Of a DNA stretch of 64,000 nucleotides, positions 22,478 through 34,167 are shown piece by piece. The stretch is from Batkoa obscura (taxonomy: Eukaryota > Entomophthoromycota > Entomophthoromycetes > Entomophthorales > Batkoaceae). The stretch's first letter is position 1; every line of letters starts with the position of its first letter. The DNA is taken from contig JASVEC010000081.1 in assembly GCA_030770535.1 (NCBI GenBank), positions 1-64,000 of the forward strand, given 5' to 3'. The notes under the pieces were generated by a model that saw only the letters and a program-made list of their open reading frames with translations, searched no databases and was not told the origin of the DNA. A program made the translations under genes and the position numbers.

Positions 22478-23339
22478 AGTTTTGAGATTGTGAATTAAAA
22501 TAATCGAAAAATAAATAACAAAATAAAAACTCGAACTTTTCAACTATTAAATAGTAAATAGATTATCTATAACTATTACTTATAATAAGCCCATCCTAGT
22601 TTGGCTTATTGATATGATTTATTTTGAGTTTTTTTTGATTTTCTTCTTTATTATGCTCATCAATCACACATATTTTTTAATTGAGGAGACGAGTTTATTG
22701 GCTACCACGGTTTTGACCTTTGTTATTAAAGGCTTTTTTAAAGTCACTTAAAATTAATTGTGAATTTATGGATAACGTAACAATAATTTCAAGGTAATTT
22801 ACTATTTTGATCCTAAATTTATTCTGCTATTTTTATTAATAGGATTCATTCATGCCATTATTTTATATTATTTTATATTATTAATAGCTGTAAATATTTT
22901 TATGTTTATAGACATTTAAATACAAACAATAAACTATACGAAGTAATTATTTTTTTATAAATCTCAAATAAACTAAACCTACTAAATGCGTCAATTTTCT
23001 AAATTATGAAATACAAAGATAAAAATGTTGAAATATTTTTTAAAAGCCTAATTTCAATAAGCTGAAACAAACTCAAAGGAATTCATTGTATTTTTATCCA
23101 CCCCAAAATTGAGACACTGTTAAAAACTTCATATACAGGTTCATCAAAAGATTCTTAAAAAGAGAATAGCTCAAATTCATACCTCCTAGATACGTAACAC
23201 GCTTTGTATATAAATACAAAGGAGTTTTTAGTAAATGATTGATATTTTTATCTTCAACTTTTAAATATTTGGAAACAAATATAAAAAGACTAAGAAATTA
23301 CTTAAAGTTTAGCAACATTGATTTTAGTTTGATTTATAT
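22478..23339. other. AT-rich spacer between the LPMO-like gene and the F-box relics
   Basis: No feature I can support. Confidence 0.4.
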
Positions 23340-24450
23340 AGCTGTATTTGATTTAAATAGGATTATCAAATGGACTTGTAAAATCTTCATGAATATTATT
23401 GTTGTTATTTGATAGCTCATATATAAAAAGTCCAAATTCATCAATATTAAGTCTCAAATCTAATCTCATTAATGTACAATTGTAAAGAGATCCCATAGTA
23501 CGATAATTAAAATAATCAAATTGAATTATTTCAATATTTAATGATGTTAAGATTGATTTTAATAGTTCTATTGATGAATCATTAAAAAAAAATCTCTTAA
23601 TGCTATTGAGCTTGAAAGTCTGTTTGTTAATCTATCCTTACATATAAAATTCCCTATCACCATAACATTAATATCATTAATTGGGTCTATACTATTTCTA
23701 TAATTAATACTAAATACAAATATGTTATAATACTGTTTAAATTGCCTCATATTACTAAAACATTAAAAATTACATTTTTCATTAAATCATCATTTGATTT
23801 GAAATTTACCTTTGTTAATTTCAATTGGACCATTAGTTATTTCTTTTCCTTTTATTTTTAATACTCTTAATTTTTTGAATTATATTTAATTATATAGCCA
23901 TCAAGGCTTATATTGTCTTTGGAATATATTTTTATTACAACTAACTTTTATGAATTTAAATGACTAATGATGACTTTGCTTTATTCTTTCCTACTGTTCT
24001 AAATATTTTCAATTGAACAAAATAGTTTGTAAATTGGATAAATAAACTTGAATACTAATTTACATTAATAAACATTGACATTAATTCTGACAGACTAGAC
24101 TATAGTTTGATATTTAGTTTCATCATAAACATAATTAAATAATTTTATATTTAAGCAAAGTTCAAAGTTATTAATATTCTTTTCAGATATTGCCAAATAT
24201 TCTATACATGATCCATTTTTATCAATAAGCTCTTGTTGATATTTTTGATACCTCGGTTGTTTCTGATTTTTAAAATATTGCTTTGGTAATTGTTAACAAT
24301 AATCTGATATAACATAATTCCATTCAACAGCTTTATTGACAATTTTGAAAAAGTCTACTCAAACTTTGAAGACCAAATAACTCAAATAGACCTATTAATT
24401 TAAGTATATTTACTAACAGGATTTCAGATAAATGTTTGAATTTCATAATC
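23340..24450 (-). pseudogene. F-box/LRR-like family relic 1
   Basis: The reverse strand starts with an F-box-like block (LSEILLVNILKLIGLFELFG near 24420), and downstream has scattered leucine-rich fragments such as the 60-residue frame at 23568-23750 (SINYRNSIDPINDINVMVIG). It is broken by many stops and shifts. Its homology to the other relics in this cluster comes from the shared opening and the same order of fragments. Confidence 0.55.
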
Positions 24451-24889
24451 ATCTGAAATAAAGTTAAAAAAGAAAAATTCAAAAATTGAAATAAAATTTA
24501 TAGTTTTGATTAAAAAAATGCATTATAAGATATCAGTTTAATTATATTTATTTTAGCATTAATTGTTATTATCATTGTATTTTTATTTAAACTTTTAAGC
24601 ATTAGCACCACAGCTCAAAATTAATAAGTTTATTATTATTAAAAAAATCCATTACTACATTTAACTTTCTTTAATGCTTACTTTAAATATATAAATAAAC
24701 TTGTTTGGTTTTAAGTAAAAGTGAACTTTATTGCTTAATATGAATATTGTGTTAATTTAAATCATGTTTTTATTGCTATAATAAAACTTTAAAGCTGCTA
24801 TTTAAAATTAATATAAAAAACAATATAATAATAAAAATTATATTTTAATATTTTATATAGAGTTTTATACCTAAAGCTATTAATCTTAA

Positions 24890-24995
24890 TAATGGAGCTA
24901 TATTTTTTTGTTTAAGAATTTTGCTAACAACCTTTACACTCAAATAGCGCTTAAAAAATGGAAAAGTAGTGAAATCAAAAAAAACATCCCCATAT
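24890..24995 (+). repeat. MITE copy 4, nested in the transposon relic
   Basis: ATGGAGCTATATTTTTTTG to AACATCCCCATA. The sequence on its right continues the transposon alignment (TATATCATTTAATAAATACT). Confidence 0.75.
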
Positions 24996-25218
24996 ATCAT
25001 TTAATAAATACTCATTATCATTATTTTTTTATCGAATATTGATAAAATAATCAAATTATCAAGCAAATATTATACAAAAGTTTTAACTTGCTTATGTCTG
25101 ATATATATATTTTTAATTATAATTTATAATATTGATATTTTATTATTAATTGTTTTCAAGTAATCATACTAATTTTTACTTATATTAAATCTAAAATTTT
25201 TATACTTATCAAAAAAAT

Positions 25219-25323
25219 ATGGGGATGTATTTTTGTGTTTAAGAATTTTACTAACAAATTTTCCGCTTAAATAGCGCTTAAAAAATGGAAAAAATAATGA
25301 AGTTAAAAAAAACACTCCCATAT
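25219..25323 (+). repeat. MITE copy 5, nested in the transposon relic, TA duplication readable
   Basis: TGGGGATGTATTTTTGTG to AACACTCCCA, flanked by TA on both sides. The intact transposon has a single AATATACT at the same place, so TA is the duplicated target. Confidence 0.85.
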
Positions 25324-25849
25324 ACTAAAGCTATAGTTAATGATAATGCTACTTACTGGTTTTTATTTCTTGCTTTTTCTCAAAGTATTAATTTTATATG
25401 ATATAAAATAACTAACAATAAGTTTAAAATGTAATTTTGTATAATTTTAAAAATTGACGTATATTTCAAAGCAGATAATGTAGTTTTTAGTAAACTGAAA
25501 TATGTTTTTTTATAAACGAATTTATAAAAATTTAAAATTAATAATTGAAAAACTTAAACTTTCAATATTGTAAATCATTTTTATTTTTTTTATAAAGTTA
25601 TTAAGTAATATATAAGATAATTTTTTAAACTTTATTTGTTTATTTTTTTATGCTATATTAAATTAAAAATTACTAGTGAGATCTTTAAACAAAAAAATAT
25701 GTCTAATGTTAATTTTAATAATAGTTAAATTTATACAATAGATATGAAGTCGAATAATAAATAGCAAAGTTAAAAGCTAATAAATCATTTATTATAGTTT
25801 TGCCCAATTTAGCATTGTAATGTTTTTAAGTTTACTATAAACTATTTAA

Positions 25850-27240
25850 TCTTCAAATTCTCTATAATTTCCTTTATCTAAGTATTTCATATAAGTAGTA
25901 AATAATATTAATGGGGTGGCGAGTTGATAGTTAATACTTTTATTATTAGGCTTAGTCTAAAATCCTTCATATTTAATTTTTAAAGGTCTGAAAAAAGAAG
26001 ATAAAAAGACAGTAACTGCATTAATGTTATTTTGGCAGATTCAATCTTAACTTATTTTATAAACTTAAATTGGGATTGTAAAATATTTTTATGATATAAC
26101 TTTCTAACTCATTAAGTTGAATAGTTTGGATATTAGGTAATAAAGAAATGGACTGCAATAAATTCATTGGTACTGAACAAAATATAACTCTCTTAATGCT
26201 AATATTTTTAAATAGTTACAATCAAATTTGTGAAGTGACACTAAGCAACCCAAGGCTATTGTATTATATTTTTGATTACTCTCATATTCTATTCATCATC
26301 AATACCAAAAAGATAAATATTATTTAAAATGAACTTACTACTTTTAAATTAGCTTAAATTACCAAAGCATTGAAAACTTAAGTATTGAAATGTCCTTTAA
26401 TTTTCAAATCTAACTTTGCTTGAAAACTTATATTGTGATTGATCTCAACTAGACTATCGATTGTATGTTTTGGCTCTAAATCTAATACCTTTAACTTAGA
26501 AAGTTGCGTTTTGACTTCATCTAATCCATTTAAATACAGATTGTCATCTCTACAGTATAACTTTAGTGCCTTTAGGTTGTTTAGATTTAAATATAAAATG
26601 GGGATGTTTTTTTGACTTCATTACTTTTTCCATCTTTTAAGCGCTATTTGAGTGGAAAAATTGCTAGTAAAATTCTTAAATACAAAAACACATCCCCAGA
26701 TGATGTCATTAATGACTGTAACATTTCTCCAATAACCTTTAACACTTCAAGTTGATTTAAGTAATTCTTAAACTGCTTTAATAATAGTAAAAAACTGTAT
26801 TTACTGATAACCATTTTTTTCAACTTCGGTGTCTTACAATTCAATTATGATAACAAAGTATTTAATCCGTTCTCCATGGTACGACCAGGACGGCTATCAC
26901 CAGGGGTGTAGTTTATAGGTGTTACATTTGAGCAATATTCTAAATTTCCAACATTATTATCAGTTAGATTTAAACTTCTCACTAGTTTTTCATTTTTTTT
27001 GATAATTTTTTGTTGATACTTATCATATTGTTTAGATTCTTGAGAGTAGCGAATTCTATTATCTAATTTTAGGTTATAACTTGAAATAGTTAAGCTATAT
27101 TTGATTGCTCTATTTACAATCTTGGATAGATATTTATTTAGAAATTTCAACTCAAATAATTGAATTGGATTCACTAATTTGAATATTTATATTAATAAGA
27201 TGTCATATAGATACTCGAATTTTAAAATCATTTTGAAAGG
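25850..27240 (-). pseudogene. F-box/LRR-like family relic 2
   Basis: The opening is well kept: NPIQLFELKFLNKYLSKIVN followed by RAIKYSLTISSYNLKLDNRI (26845-27174), an F-box-like start. Further downstream, leucine-rich pieces remain (26644-26844, and near 26450-26530). A MITE has inserted at 26596-26698. The coding frame is broken repeatedly. F-box proteins serve as substrate adaptors of SCF ubiquitin ligases; this copy cannot. Confidence 0.6.
26596..26698 (-). repeat. MITE copy 6, inside F-box relic 2
   Basis: TGGGGATGTTTTTTTGACTT opens it and ACACATCCCCA closes it; the GCGCTATTTGAGTGGAAAAA core is intact. Confidence 0.82.
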
Positions 27241-27279
27241 AAAACTAATAAAAAAGAAGATTCAAAAGAAAATGAATTA

Positions 27280-27384
27280 TATGGAGGTATTTTTTTTGCC
27301 TTTGTTACTTCTCCATCTTTTAAGCACTATTTGAGCGGAAAATTTGTTAGTAAAATTCTTAAACACAAAAATATATCCCCATAT
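27280..27384 (-). repeat. MITE copy 7
   Basis: TGGAGGTATTTTTTTTGCC to AATATATCCCCATA; lies just outside the start of F-box relic 2. Confidence 0.8.
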
Positions 27385-27739
27385 ATTTAAAGCTTTAATA
27401 TAGTACTTAATTGGCTAATTAGAGAATAACTAGAATGTAATTTACTATTTTTAGAAACAATATTATAGTTTAGTTGAAATAACTTGCCTTTTAAAAATAA
27501 AGCTCTCTATAAAAAAGCTTCTTTAAAGCTCAATTTTCAAATACATATTTTCAAAATGCATATCTCCAAGACATTGTTTATTGAACAAAAAAATTATAGA
27601 GCACCAAATAATAAGTTATAATGAAAAAGCTTTAAGATTAAAAGGAGTTTTGAACTAATTTCAACTATTTTTAAAGGTGAAATTATAATAAGATGAGATA
27701 AAAATAAAGATCCATTCGGAAGATACAAGAAGGATTGAT

Positions 27740-29090
27740 TATAATCTTAATCTAATATTAGGACATTGTTAAGAGTATTATGATCTTTTACTTCATAAAT
27801 TTTAAGAAAAGTTGCTTCATCAAAACATAACATATCGGGTGTAAATAATAATAGGGATGTAGGTTGATAACCAATAGTTAAGGCGGTACATATTCTTGAG
27901 TTTTTTTATTTTTTATTTTCAAGATCTGAAAAGAAGGAAACAAAAACGAGCAACTGTTTGAATGTAGTAGTAACTTGTTTGATCTTGATCTACTTTATAA
28001 ATTCACCTTTGACTAAATCAGAACCTACTTCATTTGGATTGGTATAATACAGTGATCGCATAGTATTAGCATCTGACTGATAAAATCGGATTATTTAAAT
28101 ATTATGTAATAACAAAACAAAGAGTAATAATTCTATTAATAATGTGCCAAAATAATTTTTTTTTAGTGTTCCTAATTTCGAAAAACTGTAGCTAAGTTTG
28201 GAACATTGCATTAAATAATCCAAAGCAATATTATTACAGCTTTTGATTATTCTGATATTACGCTCATTGTCAACGTCAAAAGAAGAGAAATCATAGGCAA
28301 AGAATTCAATAGTTTCAAATTAGTTTGAATTAACAAAGCAATGAAAATTAAAGTTTCCTTTGAAATGTCTTTTACTTTTTAAATGTAACTTCGATTTAAA
28401 ATCTATACTTGAGTTAATTTGACTTGAATTCACAACTATTCTTATTGATTTCAATTCTAGTGCTTAAGTTGTAAAATTGCACTTTAATCTTACCTAATCT
28501 ACCAACATATAGATCATCCTTAAAATATATTATTAATGCCTCCATTTTGCTTATATTTAAATGTTGAATAATACTATTAATATACATTTATTGTGTTCAG
28601 TAATTTTTAACACTTCAATCTGGTTTAAACAATTGCTAGGCTTATTTGATATTTTTAAATAAGGATACTGATCAACAACTATTTTTTGAATTTGCTAGCT
28701 TTAAATCTAATTCTGTTTTTATGGGTTAAGCCAGGTGAATTATAATATAAAATAAAAGTTATAGATAGCGTATTTAGATAATAATTCAGGTTTTAAATAG
28801 TGTGGCTAGATCTATTTAAATGTCCTATTAGTAACCACCCATTTTCTTTCATCAACATTTTTTGGTGTGTTTGGCATTTACTATACGTTCCTATACTATA
28901 CCAGTTTTGAAGCCTACTGCATTTATAGTCTGAGATGACTAAGTTGTACTTAATAGACCTACTAACAACTTTGAATAGATGTTTGTTTAAAAATATTAGC
29001 TCAAATAGGTTAACTGGATTCACTAATTTAAGTATTTCTATTCGAGATATCAGGTAAAAACTTGAATGTATAGTCACTTGAAAGTAAAGT
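27740..29090 (-). pseudogene. F-box/LRR-like family relic 3
   Basis: The best-kept opening of the cluster is at 28793-29077: LKLVNPVNLFELIFLNKHLF then KVVSRSIKYNLVISDY, an F-box. The remaining 1 kb holds degraded leucine-rich fragments with stops in every frame. There is no MITE inside this copy. Confidence 0.6.
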
Positions 29091-29957
29091 TAATAAAAAA
29101 AGAAAGATTAAAAGTAAGCATTTTGAATCTTACAAGTTCTAATAATGTTTAGTTGGCTAATTTTTATTATTACTTGGGCTTCAATTTATTAAATTTTAGT
29201 ATAACATTGTAATTATAACGTTTTGAATGACACGGATTCTTAGAAATAACTGTTAGAAAATTATCTTAGAATAATATTTTCGCTTAGCTCGTTTATTGGA
29301 GTATTGATTTAAAAGTTAATATATAAAAAATAATTAGACTTGTTTTAAGTAGTTATTATTTAATAGACTAATTTGATTAATTCTATTTAAGGATCGTTGT
29401 CTATTGATATTAGTTTATTAGTCTTTAAAAATAAAAATAAAAATAGAAAAAACTTGCCTATTACATCACCTAGATATATAGGCAATTAGTATTTGAAGCT
29501 CAATCACCTCACTAATGTAACCATTAAATTTATCAAAAACTCTTTTAAAACCCATTACATTAAAAAACCGCATGGAGTTGCTTTCTTCTGGAACCTTTGA
29601 AAAACTTGATTGTATTTCAGAAAATTATTCAATGAAAGTAACAAATGAAAATGTATTAAAATCTCTTTCAATTAACAATAATAACTCAATTTAGATTGTT
29701 TTATCAAATCAGAATAGATATTGTAATTTGATTTTGCTAATTGATGATTTTTGTTAAGCCTTGACACTAAACACTACTATTTGTTGTGGAGAACCCTCCA
29801 TAATGCCTTCACTATTGGAGTTCAGATAGTTAGATTCCTTCTAGAAATTCTCCGAGACTACCCATAGGCTTGTACAGAGACAAAAAATTTATAAAATTTT
29901 CAACTTTTATGTGGCCTGAATCTTTAGGCCAAAATCTTACACAATATATTTCATCAT
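29091..29957. other. Spacer inside the F-box relic cluster
   Basis: AT-rich; I see no gene. It may include degraded ends of neighbouring relics. Confidence 0.35.
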
Positions 29958-30064
29958 AATATGGGAGTGTTTTTTTTGACTTCATTATTTTTTCCATTTT
30001 TAAGCGCTATTTAAGCGGAAAAATTGCTAGTAAAATTCTTAAATACAAAAATACATCCCCACAT
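29958..30064 (-). repeat. MITE copy 8
   Basis: TGGGAGTGTTTTTTTTGACT to ACATCCCCACA with the GCGCTATTTAAGCGGAAAAA core. Confidence 0.82.
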
Positions 30065-31112
30065 GTTAAAATAAGTCTAAATGATAGTTTGTTATAACCT
30101 TACCCAGTCTAAAATAGTAATGCTTATTAGTTTGTTATAAGTCGCAATGTCTATGTCTTTCATATAAGTAGAAACAAGCAGTGGTGGACTAGCAAGTTTA
30201 TAGTCGACAGTTGTATCAATATTCGTCAACTTAGAGTACTTAACCCTCAATAGTTCAATATTTGAAAAAAAGGACAAGAAAAAGAACTGATCAAAGTTAA
30301 GACAAAGTTGAATTTCAATGTTTTACAAATTTGCTTTTAGCTGAATTACAGTCTACTTTATTTGAATTGGGATTATAAAGTGACTCTATAGAATTATAAT
30401 CAAAATATTTAAGTTTAATAATTGAATATTTGACAATGAAATGGAATACAGGAAATCTATAGATAATCTACCGATATGAATTTCTTTTATCGTTAATAAT
30501 ATTAAAGAGCAAAGATTAAGACTATAATGCGCAACAAAGTAACCTAAAACAATAAGGTTACTATTTTCTATCACCTCTACATTATGCTTGTTGTTAATAT
30601 CAAACCAATAAAGGTCTTCAATAGCTATTTTTTTATTTTCAGATTGCTTCAAAGTGCTAAAACAGTCGAATTTATATAACTATCAAAATGTCCTTTAGTT
30701 TTAAATTTTATTAAAACCTTTAATACTTCCATATGATTTTTAGTTGAATCTCTTTAAATTCTTAAATTTTGCTTTAATAGTATCTAATCCTTTAAGATGT
30801 AAGTTGTTTCTGGGATGTATTTCCAGCACCTTTAATTAAGACGGATTTAAATATTTAATAATATTCTTAATAAGTGTATTATTGTATCCAATCACTTTAA
30901 TTGTCCTGAGTTACTTTAAATAATTATTAAATGACTTTAATGATTCTTCATAATTGAAAAAACGTATAATCAATCTCTCTAGTCTTGATAATTTAACGCT
31001 TATCTCAATTTTATTATCACTATTAATAATATTATTATCGTCATTGCTATCATTATTATTATTTCTATCATCTCCAATACTATTCCAAATATCATCCCAA
31101 TTATCATTACTA

Positions 31113-33580
31113 ATGGGGTTGTCTGAATTAGTTTCATTATTTTATCCAATTTTAAAAAAATTTGTATTTTAAAAACTTCGCTTAAAATTCTATAAAATCA
31201 CATCTTTTATTAAAACAAAAGTACCCAAACACAGTTCTAAACCATTATATTATAGCTCATACTGTAAGTTAGTTGAATTTCTACTAGATCTTAAATACAT
31301 GTTCTTATAAAGCTTAATTGAGAAATATTTATTATCAACTGCTTTATAACCAACATCGTAGATTTATTATCAAATAAATAAACTACTTTAATGTTATAAT
31401 TACATTATTAATATATTGCCAAGTTAATAAATAGCTGCATGGGAGGGAGTGGTCAGCCCCAAAACTATAATTGACCATCCCTATATAGTACAAGTAATAA
31501 TAGTTTTTACATATTATTACAGTTACTTGTTCTTTGACTATTTATTAACTTAGCTATTAATAACTTAAGTAATCCTAACATTTAACAATCTATTTCTATC
31601 ATTCAACAAACTACTTACTTGCTTAGTAAATATCGAAATTTTCAAATTCTCTGTTATCTTCGTAAGGTAAGCTGGGATCGATCTTTTAATTTTTCTGTTT
31701 TCTATAGACTCTATAACTTTAATTGGGACTATATCGCTTTTTTTTGATGTATCAGATACTGGATAACAATGTAGTTTATTGTTATGTTTAATAAAATGTA
31801 AATACTTCTTAATGCCCTGCATCTCTATTATTCTTTTTGTATTTTTGTTTCTTTTATACTTTTTAAAAATTATATCTGTTTTCCCATTATTAACAGTCGA
31901 GTTATTAATTTTATTATGCTCACAAATAAAAGCCTCAAATCTTGAAATTAATTGATCGATATCTTCTATTTTACCTAACGCTTCAAAACTACTTTTCCAT
32001 TTTGAAAGGTTTCCAAAATGTCCATCAACTATACTTTTTCCATGATGCTCAGCAAAAAAATTAAGATTAACATTCAAACTACTATTTATTTTATGAATTT
32101 CTTTAAACATATAATGTAAGAACTCTTGGGATCTAAAATGATTTCCTGTATCTGCCCATATATTAATTTTTGTAAACTTTTTAAATAGAAGCTCTGTAGA
32201 GATTAAATCAATTAAACAATCTCCTGCATATGCTGAATCATGATTCAATATTTCAGATAAATAATCAAAGTAAACTTTGCCTATTGTTTTATCATCTTTT
32301 AAATATAATACACCAAAGCCTAATACTGATATAGCTTGTTTATTATAATGATCTAAATTTATTGAATCTGGTCTTGTCCCTATTTCCATATTTTGTTTAA
32401 AATCTAAAACTATTATACAACTTTTGTTATTTAATTTTTTGATAGTTTCATTAAATGTGTTTTTTTGAGTATCAACACAGAATTTATGTAATTTGTATAA
32501 TTTTTCTTCTTCGTTGAAAATTTCTTCTATCTCTGCTTTGTTTTTTGCTGTATTTATTTTATTTTCAAATAACTTTTTTCTAACTGTATACTGGGTACAT
32601 ATATTACATAGATCCGTTTTTCTTGCTGGATTTTTGAAATTACTTGGTATATATTTAAAGAACGTTGACCTGGCTACTGCTTTATCTCTTAGATCATTCA
32701 AATATTTACTATATATCATTCTTCTACTTTTATTTAATATATATATATTATCTGATGAATATTTACTATCGTTATTTTTTTTATTAAATCTTGATGAAAT
32801 AGTTGAATCATTTAGTAAATATTGTATGATAGTTTCAATTTGGTCATCTTTAATTTTTTTTGTATTTTTAATAATAGGTTTTAATGTTGATATTTTATTA
32901 TTATTACTTGTTTTTGAATAATCATATTGATTTCTATTTATATTAAACCCAAAACTCTTACATTCATCAAAAGAATATACTGAAGCTATAGTTGATAATA
33001 ACGCTACTTGCTGACTTTTGTTTCCTGTTTCCCTTAAAGCACTAATTTTATACATTACTTGATTAAGTTTATTATTATCGATAGTAAACTTTGATAATAT
33101 ATCTTTTCTTTGTTTTGTTTTATTATAAAATTCCATGAACCTTGGGTTGTTATAAGTAGCTCTTAAAATTGATGTAAATGAATTACAATGTTTATATTGT
33201 GTACTCCTCCCTATTGTATTGAAGTTTTCAAAAATTCCATTTCGAAGTTTAGTTATGAAAGTTTGCATTTTATTTTTATTTCAACAAAAAATAAAGTCAA
33301 ATAAAGTCAAATAACTGTGTTTATATAATTATGTATTTATATAATTATATAATCATATAGTTATATATTATATATCTGTTAAATATCTAACAGAACTAAC
33401 ATAAAATATATAGTTAGGAAAATTAGCTATTTAAGAAAAGGAAACAATTAAAATAAGTTTTAAATAGAGACATTTAATTTTAGGCTTTTTAGATTTAACC
33501 GTTATATTGAACACAAACTTGGAATTTTAAATTTGGATTAATTTCTAAGTAGATTCTGAAACCAATTAGGACAGCCCCAA
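31113..33580 (-). mobile_element. DNA transposon copy 1, 2,468 bp, intact transposase
   Basis: Left end ATGGGGTTGTCTGAATTAG and right end (read inward on the other strand) TTGGGGCTGTCCTAATTGG form imperfect inverted repeats of about 24 bp. The element is flanked by a perfect 5-bp duplication TACTA (31108-31112 and 33581-33585). It carries one long gene on the reverse strand. A second copy of the same length lies at 43853. It inserted into F-box relic 4, with a MITE starting 13 bp beyond its right end. Confidence 0.9.
31565..33268 (-). CDS. Transposase, 567 aa, of the 2.5-kb element (copy 1)
   Basis: An uninterrupted single-exon frame. The N-terminal half is helical and basic (TKLRNGIFENFNTIGRSTQY). 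A zinc-binding cluster follows: DLCNICTQ, then KLYKLHKFC. The C-terminal half looks like an RNase H-fold DDE nuclease: IIVLDFKQNMEIG, KINIWADTGNHFRSQEFLHY and FFAEHHGKSIVDGHFGNLSK. The likely acidic triad is the D in VLDFK, the D in WADTG and the E in AEHHG. I do not recognise the superfamily; the HGKSxVDxHFG block is distinctive. It differs from copy 2 by one residue that I noticed (Ser versus Thr in KYIP.NFKN), so the element moved recently and is probably active or was until lately. Confidence 0.85.
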   Translation of the reverse strand: MQTFITKLRNGIFENFNTIGRSTQYKHCNSFTSILRATYNNPRFMEFYNKTKQRKDILSKFTIDNNKLNQVMYKISALRETGNKSQQVALLSTIASVYSFDECKSFGFNINRNQYDYSKTSNNNKISTLKPIIKNTKKIKDDQIETIIQYLLNDSTISSRFNKKNNDSKYSSDNIYILNKSRRMIYSKYLNDLRDKAVARSTFFKYIPSNFKNPARKTDLCNICTQYTVRKKLFENKINTAKNKAEIEEIFNEEEKLYKLHKFCVDTQKNTFNETIKKLNNKSCIIVLDFKQNMEIGTRPDSINLDHYNKQAISVLGFGVLYLKDDKTIGKVYFDYLSEILNHDSAYAGDCLIDLISTELLFKKFTKINIWADTGNHFRSQEFLHYMFKEIHKINSSLNVNLNFFAEHHGKSIVDGHFGNLSKWKSSFEALGKIEDIDQLISRFEAFICEHNKINNSTVNNGKTDIIFKKYKRNKNTKRIIEMQGIKKYLHFIKHNNKLHCYPVSDTSKKSDIVPIKVIESIENRKIKRSIPAYLTKITENLKISIFTKQVSSLLNDRNRLLNVRIT

Positions 33581-33592
33581 TACTAAAATTAT

Positions 33593-33699
33593 TATATGGG
33601 GCTGTTTTTTTTAGTTTCATTATTTTTCTATTTTTTAAGCGCTATTTATGTGGAAAAATTGTCAGTAAAATTCTTAAATACAAAAATACATCCCCATAT
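33593..33699 (-). repeat. MITE copy 9, 13 bp from the transposon end
   Basis: ATGGGGCTGTTTTTTTTAG to ATACATCCCCATA. Its first bases closely match the transposon's own termini (ATGGGG then TTAGTTTCATTATTTT). Confidence 0.85.
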
Positions 33700-34061
33700 G
33701 TTTTCACATAATCTATAAATATAACGTTTGAGTAATAACCTAAGTATTTAATAGTTTTATTAGCTATGTTCAAGTGTATCATTAGTCTTTCATCTTCTTT
33801 AATGAATTTTTCTTGATAGTCCTGATATTTTTAAACTTGTTATCTGTATAATTTTGATTTTGATAGTTTATGTACCTATCTAACTCATGTTGGGCGCAAT
33901 TTAGAATGATTAAGTTGTACTCAATGACTTTATTTACCTATAGCATAGCTCAAATAACTCTATTGGGTTTATTAGTTTGAAAACATCTTCTAGTAATATT
34001 TTGGATAATAATTCTAGTTTTAATGGTATTTCAAAGTGCAATCAACAGAAAAGAAAGATTG

Positions 34062-34167
34062 ATATGGGGATGGTTTTTTAGTTTTATTACTTTTTCCATT
34101 CTTTAAGCACTATTTGAGTGGAAAAATTATTAGTAAAGCTCTTAAACACAAAAATACATTCCCATAT
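34062..34167 (-). repeat. MITE copy 10
   Basis: TGGGGATGGTTTTTTAGTTT to AATACATTCCCATA; sits at the 5' end of F-box relic 4. Confidence 0.8.

Larger units (their letters stand above)
24840..25420 (-). mobile_element. Old relic of the 2.5-kb DNA transposon, carrying two nested MITEs
   Basis: Outside the two MITEs at 24890-24995 and 25219-25323, this stretch aligns base by base with 32730-33045 of the intact transposon copy 1. For example AAGCTATAGTTAATGATAAT matches GAAGCTATAGTTGATAATAA, and ATCATACTAATTTTTACTTA matches ATCATATTGATTTCTATTTA. I judge similarity at roughly 80 percent by eye. It covers part of the N-terminal transposase region only and is far too decayed to code. Confidence 0.8.
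30070..34060 (-). pseudogene. F-box/LRR-like family relic 4, split by the transposon
   Basis: The F-box-like start (VFKLINPIELFELCY) is near 33930-34000. The downstream part resumes at 31110-30070 after the 2,468-bp transposon and MITE copy 9. The downstream piece includes an Asn/Asp-rich run and leucine-rich fragments (ENKKIAIEDLYWFDINNKHN at 30590-30652). It is decayed on both sides of the insertion, so I cannot tell whether the insertion or earlier mutation silenced it. Confidence 0.55.

Noticed and set aside
32493-32921. 142-residue frame opposite the transposase (also 44512-44940).
   Set aside because: It is the antisense shadow of the transposase gene, present in both copies only because the copies are identical.
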